Source of the DNA: Oscillospiraceae bacterium
GTDB lineage: Bacteria; Bacillota; Clostridia; Oscillospirales; Oscillospiraceae
NCBI GenBank assembly: GCA_020866945.1
Contig: JAJBVW010000002.1
Location: 1-5,928, forward strand
Direction: 5' to 3'
DNA length: 5,928 bases
Shown piece after piece: positions 1 to 4,973 of the stretch; positions within the stretch are counted from its first letter, which is position 1; every line of letters begins with the position of its first letter. A program made the translations under genes and the position numbers. The notes beneath the pieces were generated by a model that saw only the letters and a list, made by a program, of their open reading frames with translations, ran no database searches and was not told where the DNA came from.

Positions 1-13
1 TGGTCAAACCTTA

Positions 14-691
14 TCAGTGAACAAAACGATAGCCCATGCCGCGGACGGTTTGGATATAGCGGGGACGGCTCGGGTCGTCCTCGATCTTGTTGCGAAGGCG
101 GTTGATGTATACGACGATGGCGCTGTCATCCACCATGGTGCTGCCCCATATGAGGTCATACAGGGAGGATTTGGAGAAGATGCGGTTGGGGTTATCCAGA
201 AACAGCTTCATGATGGCGCTCTCCTTGGCGGAGAGGGGCAGCTCCTTCCCGTTTTTGAAAAGCTTGAGCGTCTCGTTGTCGAAGCGGAAGGGGCCGGCCT
301 CGATGGGTGTGTTCACGCCCGTGGTGTGGCTGCGGCGAATCAGCGCCTTCACCTTGGCGGCCAGGGTGACAGGGTTGAAGGGCTTTGTGATATAGTCGTC
401 CGCGCCGATTTCCAGGCTGTAGAGCATATCGACATCTTCTGTGCGGCCGCTGACCACCATGACGGGGATATGGTTTCCCTTTTCCCGCAGCAGGCGGATG
501 ACCTCGAAGCCGTCCATACCGTCTAGGTTTATGTCCAGCAGGAGGACGTCGAAGCTTTCCGCAGCGACCTGGTCGATAGCCTCCTGGCCGGAGGTTACGG
601 CGACGGATTGGATTCCGCTGCTGGTGAGTACCTTATCAAGTGTGTTGCGGACGGCGGCGTCGTCCTCTACGATTAGGGCTTTTGGCGGCAT
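14..691 (-). CDS. OmpR/PhoB-type response regulator (225 aa)
   Basis: This is a cytoplasmic two-component transcription factor. Residues 1-115 form a receiver domain: acidic pair D10-D11, phospho-acceptor D53 in LLLDINLDGMDG, switch residue S81 and conserved K103 in the TKPF motif. Residues about 128-225 form a winged-helix DNA-binding domain ending in the family signature YIQTVRGMGYRFV. The length is typical of the family. The ATG at 691 was chosen because GAGGAGG lies 8 nt upstream and the next residues begin the receiver fold; the frame stays open for 21 more codons upstream, but that stretch is charged, low in complexity and has no ribosome site. The gene is divergent from the histidine kinase at 871, its likely partner. 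Phosphorylation by that kinase should change its DNA binding, perhaps at the shared 179-bp region. Targets are unknown. Family assignment is secure; the partner is inferred from position. Confidence 0.95.
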   Translation of the reverse strand: MPPKALIVEDDAAVRNTLDKVLTSSGIQSVAVTSGQEAIDQVAAESFDVLLLDINLDGMDGFEVIRLLREKGNHIPVMVVSGRTEDVDMLYSLEIGADDYITKPFNPVTLAAKVKALIRRSHTTGVNTPIEAGPFRFDNETLKLFKNGKELPLSAKESAIMKLFLDNPNRIFSKSSLYDLIWGSTMVDDSAIVVYINRLRNKIEDDPSRPRYIQTVRGMGYRFVH

Positions 692-699
692 GATGCTTT

Positions 700-706
700 C
701 CTCCTC
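700..706 (-). promoter_or_regulatory. Ribosome binding site of the first response regulator
   Basis: Read on the minus strand this is GAGGAGG, 8 nt before the ATG at 691-689. It fixes the start of the response regulator and argues against the upstream in-frame ATG at 754, which lies beyond this site and has no comparable one. Confidence 0.85.
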
Positions 707-747
707 ATTTTCTTCTGCTCTTCTTTTTGCGTGAATGCGTTTTTGGG

Positions 748-777
748 TTGACAAGATGCGGTGCTATATTTTAAAAT
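748..777 (+). promoter_or_regulatory. Candidate sigma-A promoter for the histidine kinase at 871
   Basis: TTGACA at 748-753 is a perfect -35 box, followed after 18 bp by TAAAAT at 772-777, which matches five of six -10 positions. Transcription would begin near 784 and leave a leader of about 87 nt. The -10 box lies in a perfect 10-bp palindrome, ATTTTAAAAT (768-777). A weaker alternative lies further downstream: CTGACA at 814-819, 17 bp, then CATTAT at 837-842. The assignment rests only on consensus matching. Confidence 0.5.
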
Positions 778-830
778 TGTAATGTATGGAATTTTGACGA
801 CCATGACTACCATCTGACATAGTTCGATTT

Positions 831-859
831 ATTATACATTATTTTTTCCCAAAGTTCAA
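831..859 (-). promoter_or_regulatory. Candidate sigma-A promoter for the first response regulator
   Basis: On the minus strand, TTGAAC (859-854) is separated by 17 bp from a perfect TATAAT (836-831). Transcription would start near 824, giving a leader of about 130 nt before the ATG at 691. This promoter lies between the candidate plus-strand promoter at 748-777 and the kinase start, so the two would fire toward each other. Assignment is by consensus and spacing only. Confidence 0.5.
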
Positions 860-860
860 T

Positions 861-864
861 GAGG
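861..864 (+). promoter_or_regulatory. Ribosome binding site deciding the kinase start
   Basis: GAGG lies 6 nt before the ATG at 871. The in-frame ATG at 859 overlaps its left edge and has only a T/C-rich run and AAAGTTCA upstream, so 871 is the preferred start. The site is modest compared with the strong AGGAGG sites of the neighbouring genes, so translation of the kinase may be weaker than that of its regulator. Confidence 0.6.
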
Positions 865-870
865 TTTCAC

Positions 871-2619
871 ATGAATCGAAAGAAACTTTTTATTTTTGGC
901 AGTATCCTTCTGGCTGCTGTTCTGGTGTTTGTGGGACTGCTGCAGCTCCGCTCCGTATATGACCAGTATCGCGCGGAGATGCTCAGTGATGAGAGCCGCC
1001 AGCTCAACAGCGTTGTCACCAGCAGCGGACGCGGCGTTCAGTGGAAAATGGAAGGCTATGTGGCCCAGGCTGCCGCGGTGGTGAACCGGGATTCCTTCCG
1101 CGTGGCGGAGGAGGAATATGAAAGCGGCGACGAGGGGAGCATGGAAATTATCCTCTCCCAAAGAGACCTGCACGTGGCGGAGATTGAATACAACGTCGCG
1201 GCGGTGTATGACAGCGGCGGGGCGTTTATCGCTGCATCCAGCAGCGCTTTTCCAAGAAGTCAGGGCCAGGATGTGAGCCTGGGAGAGAATATATCCATTC
1301 GCTTTGATGAAGGGGGAACGTGCTGGTTCATCTTCTCAGCGGAGTCGGACGGAGGATACTATTACGAAATGGCGGTGCTGGCGGAGGAGCTGTTTGAAAA
1401 CAGCGTGGATTCTGTCAGCGCGGGCAATAGCGGCTATCTGTTTCTGATGGACGACCGCATGACCTTTTTCGGCTGCGTCCGGGACGGGGAGATGACCTTC
1501 AGCAGCGTGGAGGACTTTCTGACGCAGTATCCCGACGTCAGCGCCGGGGCGGTTGAGGCTATATCTCAGACCGAGGAAACCAGGCCGGAGGATTACAGCG
1601 TCTATTCCTATCCCTGGGCTGGTTCCTGGCGCACGGAGGAAACGCTGGTCGTGGTTTGCCGGGTAGATATGGGCGAAGGCGCGCTGGTGCTGGGCGCGGC
1701 GGTGAATTTCCAGGAATTTGATTTCCGGCTGAACCAGACGCTCCAGCAGGTATCGGTGGCGACGCTGCTGATACTGGCGGGGGTGCTGGTGCTGCTGATT
1801 CTGATTGCCTCGCTGTTCATCACCAACCGGAAGAATGCCCTTGAAATGGCGGTTTTGAAAGAGAAGAACGACGTGATGGAGGAGCTGAACCGCCAGCAGC
1901 AGAGCCTTGCCCACACGGAGCGGCTTCAGCAGCTTGGCGTCATGACCTCCGGCATCGCCCATGAGTTCAACAATCTCCTGACGCCTATCATGGGGCAGAG
2001 TATGCTCCTGCTGGAGGAGATGGCCGGTCAGGAGGATTCGCCTCAGTTTGAGAGCGCTCTGGATATTTATGAGGCGTCGGAAAAGGCGAAGGGCATCGTC
2101 AAGCGGATGTCCGACATGAGCAAAAAGGAGATAGACCGGCCGGTCTATCCCGTGGAGGTGCGGGGACTGCTGGAAAAAACAGCCAATCTCGCGGCGATGG
2201 CAAAAGACCCTCATATCCAGCTTGTCATAGACGCGGAGGAGGGAATGTATGTCAGCGGCGACGAGCGGCTTTTGATGCAGGCACTCTTGAATCTCTGCAT
2301 TAACGGCTGTCAGGCCATGGGCGAACAAGAGGGCACCCTGACCCTGGCAGCACATAAGGAAATGCGCTCGGGACTGCCGTATGTGTGCATAGAGGTCAGC
2401 GATACCGGCCCGGGAATCCCGGAGGAACAGATAGGATCTATCTATGACCCGTTTTTCACCACCAAAGGGGAACGCGGCACCGGCCTGGGCCTGGCTATCT
2501 GCCAGAAGATTGTGGAGGCCCACAAGGGCACCATCGCCGCCGCAAACCGCCCGGAGGGCGGCGCGGTCTTCTCCATCCGCCTCCCTCTGAGCGACGGCCC
2601 AGTGGGACTGGATGAATAA
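871..2619 (+). CDS. Membrane histidine kinase with Cache-like sensor and HEFNN-type H-box (582 aa)
   Basis: This is an inner-membrane sensor kinase, probably signalling to the divergent response regulator at 691-14. Residues 7-25 are the first membrane segment. Residues about 27-290 form a large acidic extracytoplasmic domain with two features typical of double-Cache sensors: AAVYDSGGAFIA near 110-121 and GNSGYLFLMDD at 185-195. Residues about 294-317 are the second membrane segment. A charged, coiled-coil-like linker (319-360) follows directly, with no HAMP domain that I can recognise. The transmitter has the phospho-accepting H364 in GIAHEFNNLLTP, an N-box (LLNLCINGCQAM, N478), a G1 box (DTGPGIP, 511-517), an F-box (IYDPFFTTK) and a G2 box (GTGLGLAI, 536-543), so all catalytic parts are present. 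The H-box is of the NtrB-like (HPK4) kind. The ligand cannot be predicted; Cache domains usually bind small molecules such as amino acids or organic acids. The ATG at 859 would add only four residues. Confidence 0.93.
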   Translation: MNRKKLFIFGSILLAAVLVFVGLLQLRSVYDQYRAEMLSDESRQLNSVVTSSGRGVQWKMEGYVAQAAAVVNRDSFRVAEEEYESGDEGSMEIILSQRDLHVAEIEYNVAAVYDSGGAFIAASSSAFPRSQGQDVSLGENISIRFDEGGTCWFIFSAESDGGYYYEMAVLAEELFENSVDSVSAGNSGYLFLMDDRMTFFGCVRDGEMTFSSVEDFLTQYPDVSAGAVEAISQTEETRPEDYSVYSYPWAGSWRTEETLVVVCRVDMGEGALVLGAAVNFQEFDFRLNQTLQQVSVATLLILAGVLVLLILIASLFITNRKNALEMAVLKEKNDVMEELNRQQQSLAHTERLQQLGVMTSGIAHEFNNLLTPIMGQSMLLLEEMAGQEDSPQFESALDIYEASEKAKGIVKRMSDMSKKEIDRPVYPVEVRGLLEKTANLAAMAKDPHIQLVIDAEEGMYVSGDERLLMQALLNLCINGCQAMGEQEGTLTLAAHKEMRSGLPYVCIEVSDTGPGIPEEQIGSIYDPFFTTKGERGTGLGLAICQKIVEAHKGTIAAANRPEGGAVFSIRLPLSDGPVGLDE

Positions 2620-2639
2620 TTTTCTTATAAGCTCTAAAT

Positions 2640-2686
2640 GCAAAAAAGGGATGGGACGCCGTGAGGGACGTCCCATCCTTTTTTGC
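2640..2686. terminator. Bidirectional intrinsic terminator between convergent genes
   Basis: The left arm (2640-2658) and right arm (2669-2686) pair almost completely, with one extra G on the left, around a 10-nt loop. The GC-rich part of the stem (GATGGGACG paired with CGTCCCATC, interrupted only by the bulge) is flanked by six As on the left and six Ts on the right. A U-run therefore follows the hairpin in transcripts from either strand. It lies 20 bp after the kinase stop codon and 14 bp after the DegV stop codon, so it can end both transcripts. Confidence 0.9.
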
Positions 2687-2700
2687 GGTAAGAGTTTTTT

Positions 2701-3546
2701 TCACGGGGCCTCGATGTAGCCGAATACCGCTGCGTTGGGGCCAACGTGGGCACCGATGACCGCGCCGACGGAGTAGATATTGGTGTCGGTCAGATTATAT
2801 TTCTTGTCCGTGGCCGCTTTCAGTTTATAGCAAAGATCCAGGTCGCGGGTGAAGCCGTAATACACGGGCAGACGGGTATCCTGGTGTAGGTCATCGCCCG
2901 CCATTTCCAGCAGAAGGCGGATGCAGTCCTTGGCGCCCCGGCCCTTGCCCATGACGGACAGGAGACCGTCCTTCAGCGTGACCAGAGGCTTTATCTTCAG
3001 CAGCGTGCCAAGCACTGTGACGGTGGCCGACAGGCGGCCTCCCTTGTGGAGATATTCCAGCGTGTCCAGCACGGCAAACAGGCGGACACGGTCTCTCGCG
3101 CTCTCAAGCTCGGCGACGATCTCCTCCGCCGTGCTGCCATGGTCGCGGAGATAAATGCCCAGGTCTACCAGCATCCGCAGGCCGATGATGGCCTCCTTGG
3201 AGTCGATGATGTATATTTTTTCATAGCCGCACATTTCCTTGGCAATCTGCGCGCTCTGCATGGTGCCGCTGAGTACGGCGGAAATGTGCAGGCATATCAG
3301 GGTGTCCCCCTGCTCCTGTGCCTGCTCGAAATAGGGCAGGAAGTCCGCCGGGGAGGGCTGACTCGTGGTAGGAAATACCTTGGATTTTTCCAGCTTATCG
3401 AAAAACTCCGGATGTGTAATATCCACGTTGTCCCGGTAGGACTCCTCCCCAAAGAGTACCTTCAGGGGGACGACGATTATGCCCCTTTGGTCAGCCTCGT
3501 CCGGGAGAATGTCGGAGGTGGAATCAGTCAAAAAACGGATTGCCAT
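2701..3546 (-). CDS. DegV/FakB-family fatty-acid-binding protein (281 aa)
   Basis: This cytoplasmic protein belongs to the DegV family, whose best-studied members (FakB) hold a fatty acid while the kinase FakA phosphorylates its carboxylate, feeding exogenous or recycled fatty acids into phospholipid. Family marks are the N-terminal FLTDSTSD (5-12), TTSQPSP (60-66), the LSGT loop (92-95) that helps bind the carboxyl group in known structures, IIDSKEAIIGLRMLV in the middle, and a C-terminal VGAVIGAHVGPNAAVFGYI. At 281 residues it is full length. A start at 3546 is supported by AGGAAAGG 11 nt upstream, a rather long spacing. It lies 31 bp downstream of the MarR-family gene on the same strand with no terminator between them, so it is probably co-transcribed. 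No FakA gene is visible, so the kinase must be encoded elsewhere. Family is secure; fatty-acid binding is inferred, and the preferred chain is unknown. Confidence 0.93.
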   Translation of the reverse strand: MAIRFLTDSTSDILPDEADQRGIIVVPLKVLFGEESYRDNVDITHPEFFDKLEKSKVFPTTSQPSPADFLPYFEQAQEQGDTLICLHISAVLSGTMQSAQIAKEMCGYEKIYIIDSKEAIIGLRMLVDLGIYLRDHGSTAEEIVAELESARDRVRLFAVLDTLEYLHKGGRLSATVTVLGTLLKIKPLVTLKDGLLSVMGKGRGAKDCIRLLLEMAGDDLHQDTRLPVYYGFTRDLDLCYKLKAATDKKYNLTDTNIYSVGAVIGAHVGPNAAVFGYIEAP

Positions 3547-3577
3547 AAATCAAAAATCCTTTCCTGTGTGTTTCTAT

Positions 3578-4087
3578 TTATAATACAGCAGATGTGTCTG
3601 TGTCATCGGAGGCGTTCCCCCGGCCCTCGCCCAGCTCAAGCATTTCCGCGAAAAAGCGGTCGAGCTGTTCAAGCATTTGCGTGAGAAGCTCTATCTCCTC
3701 GTCGCTGAACTGCGCGGCGGCGCTGTGTACCATCTGGGCGTGAAACTGGCTGTGTGCCCGGTTGGCGGCTTCGCCCTTTTCGGTCAGGGTGATATAGACC
3801 TGCCGCCTGTCCTGCACTCCGTTCTGCCGGGTCAGATAGCCCTTGCGCACAAGGGTTCTGACGGAGGTGCTCAGGGTGCTTGTCTGAATGGAAAGGTTCT
3901 CCGCGATGGCGGACATGGTGTTCTGGCCCCGCTGGGCCTGCTCGCTGACTGCCTCCAGCACATGAATCTCCTTGACGGACAGATTCCTGGCCCCAATACG
4001 CCACAGAGCCTGGTTTTCCAGGTTGTTGATTTTGTTAAAATCATGAACGAAAAAATCGTTCAGTTTTTTCTCCTGCGCTTTGGTCAT
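3578..4087 (-). CDS. MarR-family repressor, FabT-like (169 aa)
   Basis: This is a dimeric winged-helix transcription regulator. Residues about 36-105 hold the DNA-binding domain: LSVKEIHVLEAV, a recognition-helix region STLSTSVRTLVRKGYL, and the wing with the conserved DRR at 93-95 followed by VYITLTEKGE. Flanking helices (1-34 and 106-155) make the dimer interface. From memory, the N-terminal pattern (LNDFFVHDFNKINNLE, then LSVKEIHVLEA) and the later FHAQMV resemble FabT, the MarR-type repressor of fatty-acid synthesis in streptococci and relatives, which responds to acyl-ACP. Its position upstream of a DegV/FakB-type gene and the FabT-box-like palindrome at its own promoter agree with that. 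The ATG at 4087 has GGAG 6 nt upstream. The last 15 or so residues are polar, probably a disordered tail. MarR family is certain; FabT-like function is an inference from similarity and context. Confidence 0.92.
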   Translation of the reverse strand: MTKAQEKKLNDFFVHDFNKINNLENQALWRIGARNLSVKEIHVLEAVSEQAQRGQNTMSAIAENLSIQTSTLSTSVRTLVRKGYLTRQNGVQDRRQVYITLTEKGEAANRAHSQFHAQMVHSAAAQFSDEEIELLTQMLEQLDRFFAEMLELGEGRGNASDDTDTSAVL

Positions 4088-4146
4088 AGTGCTCTCCAGA
4101 ATCAGAATCTGTATTCACAGGCGGGCGGTGCCAGATTGAAAAATTA

Positions 4147-4161
4147 CTTTGAACTTCAAAG
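4147..4161. promoter_or_regulatory. Candidate operator of the MarR/FabT-like repressor
   Basis: CTTTGAACTTCAAAG is a perfect palindrome of two 7-bp arms around a central C. Its core, TTTGA-N3-TCAAA, has the arm sequence and spacing of the FabT box as I recall it. It lies about 5 to 20 bp past the predicted start of transcription of the MarR-DegV operon, a typical place for an autorepressor to block transcription. Binding by this MarR protein is inferred. Confidence 0.72.
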
Positions 4162-4177
4162 CATATTTAAGCATATT
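4159..4177. repeat. Two 9-bp direct repeats at the MarR-DegV promoter
   Basis: AAGCATATT occurs at 4159-4167 and again at 4169-4177. The copies are 10 bp apart start to start, about one helical turn. They cover the -10 box and start region of the MarR-DegV promoter and touch the palindrome at 4147-4161. Direct repeats one turn apart are the usual binding pattern of OmpR-type response regulators, one of which is encoded just to the right; that link is speculative. Confidence 0.45.
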
Positions 4178-4201
4178 AGCACAGTATGGAGCCGTTGTCA
4201 A
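4173..4201 (-). promoter_or_regulatory. Sigma-A promoter of the MarR-DegV operon
   Basis: On the minus strand, a perfect TTGACA (4201-4196) is followed after exactly 17 bp by TAATAT (4178-4173), matching five of six -10 positions. Transcription should begin near 4166, about 80 nt before the MarR ATG. Such a strong promoter followed by a palindrome fits a gene pair that is held off by a repressor. Confidence 0.82.
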
Positions 4202-4221
4202 TCAGAAAAACATAAAGGGGA

Positions 4222-4235
4222 GGCTGCGGGCTGCG
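4222..4235. repeat. Tandem 7-bp repeat before the second two-component promoter
   Basis: GGCTGCG is present twice head to tail, ending 2 bp before the -35 box of the response regulator promoter. It could be an activator site, but two short GC-rich copies can arise by chance, so this is only noted. Confidence 0.3.
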
Positions 4236-4237
4236 CC

Positions 4238-4266
4238 TTGTCCGCCGCGCCTGAATATGTTATAAT
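4238..4266 (+). promoter_or_regulatory. Extended -10 promoter of the second two-component operon
   Basis: TATAAT at 4261-4266 is perfect and is preceded by TG at 4258-4259, forming the extended -10 TGTTATAAT. A weaker -35, TTGTCC (4238-4243, four of six), lies 17 bp upstream. Transcription should begin near 4273, leaving a leader of only about 23 nt that contains the ribosome site. It points away from the MarR promoter; the two -35 boxes are 36 bp apart. Confidence 0.8.
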
Positions 4267-4280
4267 CTCCACAAGCGAAA

Positions 4281-4287
4281 AAGGAGG
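4281..4287 (+). promoter_or_regulatory. Ribosome binding site of the second response regulator
   Basis: AAGGAGG lies 8 nt before the ATG at 4296. The in-frame GTG at 4287 overlaps this site and cannot use it, so the ATG is the start. Confidence 0.88.
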
Positions 4288-4295
4288 TGCGAAGG

Positions 4296-4973
4296 ATGCG
4301 CATATTGGTGGTAGAGGACGCGAAGGATATGAACCGCCTTATCGTAAAGACGCTGACGAAAGCGGGGTACAGCGTGGACGGCTGCTTTGAAGGGGAGGAG
4401 GCGCTGGATCATCTGCTGGGGGCGGAGTATGACGGCATTATCCTGGATGTGATGATGCCCCGGCTGGATGGATACGGCTTTTTGCAGCGCCTGCGGGACA
4501 AGGGGGACGATACCCCGGTGCTGTTTCTCACCGCGCGGGACGCCGTGGCCGACCGGGTGAAGGGCCTGGATTTGGGGGCGGACGATTACCTTATCAAGCC
4601 CTTTGATTTTGACGAGCTTCTGGCCCGCATCCGGGCCATGACCCGCCAGCGGACGGGCAGCCGGGTCAACCGCTTCACCGTGGGCGACCTGACCGTGGAC
4701 GTCGAGCGGCGCACAGCCGTTCGCGGCGGGGAGGACATCCAGCTCCTGCCGAAGGAGTTCACCATCCTTGAATATATGATACGCCACGCAGGGGCGGTGC
4801 TGAGTCGGGAGCAGCTGGAAAACCAGATATGGAACTATGAGTATTCCGGCAATTCCAACAATATAGACGTCTATATGAGCCGCCTGCGGAAGAAAATAGA
4901 CGGAGGCCGGGAGCGCAAGCTGCTGCACACTATCCGGGGCGTGGGCTGGGTGCTGCGGGAGGACGGACAATGA
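4296..4973 (+). CDS. OmpR/PhoB-type response regulator of the second two-component system (225 aa)
   Basis: This is a cytoplasmic two-component transcription factor. The receiver domain (1-115) has E7-D8, phospho-acceptor D51 in IILDVMMPRLDG, switch residue T79 in LFLTAR and K101 in the IKPF motif, so the phosphorylation site is intact. The C-terminal winged helix (about 125-222) includes LLPKEFTILEYM, the recognition-helix region NNIDVYMSRLRKKID and the final HTIRGVGWVL. A start at the ATG, not the GTG three codons earlier, follows from the AAGGAGG site. The stop codon overlaps the start of the downstream kinase (ATGA), so the two are translationally coupled and are a cognate pair. It resembles the many small OmpR-family regulators of Clostridia whose genes are paired with a HAMP kinase; the regulon cannot be named from sequence. 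The gene is divergent from the MarR-DegV operon and could influence the shared 208-bp intergenic region. Confidence 0.96.
   Translation: MRILVVEDAKDMNRLIVKTLTKAGYSVDGCFEGEEALDHLLGAEYDGIILDVMMPRLDGYGFLQRLRDKGDDTPVLFLTARDAVADRVKGLDLGADDYLIKPFDFDELLARIRAMTRQRTGSRVNRFTVGDLTVDVERRTAVRGGEDIQLLPKEFTILEYMIRHAGAVLSREQLENQIWNYEYSGNSNNIDVYMSRLRKKIDGGRERKLLHTIRGVGWVLREDGQ

Larger units (their letters stand above)
692..870. other. Divergent regulatory region between the first response regulator and its kinase
   Basis: This AT-rich 179-bp stretch contains no convincing gene. It holds a candidate promoter for each direction, placed so that they face each other, and a perfect 10-bp palindrome at 768-777. 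No clear pair of response-regulator direct repeats is seen. Confidence 0.6.
4088..4295. other. Divergent regulatory region between MarR-DegV and the second two-component operon
   Basis: This 208-bp stretch contains no gene. The half beside the MarR gene holds its promoter, the 15-bp palindrome and the 9-bp direct repeats. The other half holds the extended -10 promoter of the response regulator. The two promoters point away from each other and do not overlap, so the operons can be controlled separately, although a protein bound between the -35 boxes (4202-4237) could affect both. Confidence 0.75.

Noticed and set aside
17..526. Plus-strand open frame opposite the first response regulator
   Set aside because: It lies wholly within the complement of a well-supported response regulator, and its translation shows no domain or ribosome site of its own.
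748..753. TTGTCA read on the minus strand as a -35 box for the first response regulator
   Set aside because: No acceptable -10 box lies 16-18 bp downstream on that strand; the same bases read as a perfect TTGACA on the plus strand with a good -10.
692..754. A 21-residue N-terminal extension of the first response regulator
   Set aside because: The extension contains the ribosome binding site of the shorter form, is charged and low in complexity, and is not part of the receiver fold.
1336..2676. A 446-codon open frame on the minus strand opposite the kinase gene
   Set aside because: The kinase frame on the plus strand has full domain structure. The antisense translation is rich in His, Arg, Gln and Leu, has no recognisable motif, and runs into the terminator hairpin at its start; it is a frame shadow of a GC-rich gene.
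3677..4390. Plus-strand open frame across the MarR gene, the intergenic region and the start of the second response regulator
   Set aside because: It crosses a divergent promoter region and overlaps two real genes, with no family resemblance in its translation.
4260..4970. Minus-strand open frame opposite the second response regulator
   Set aside because: It is complementary to a clear OmpR-type gene, and its composition is that of an antisense shadow.
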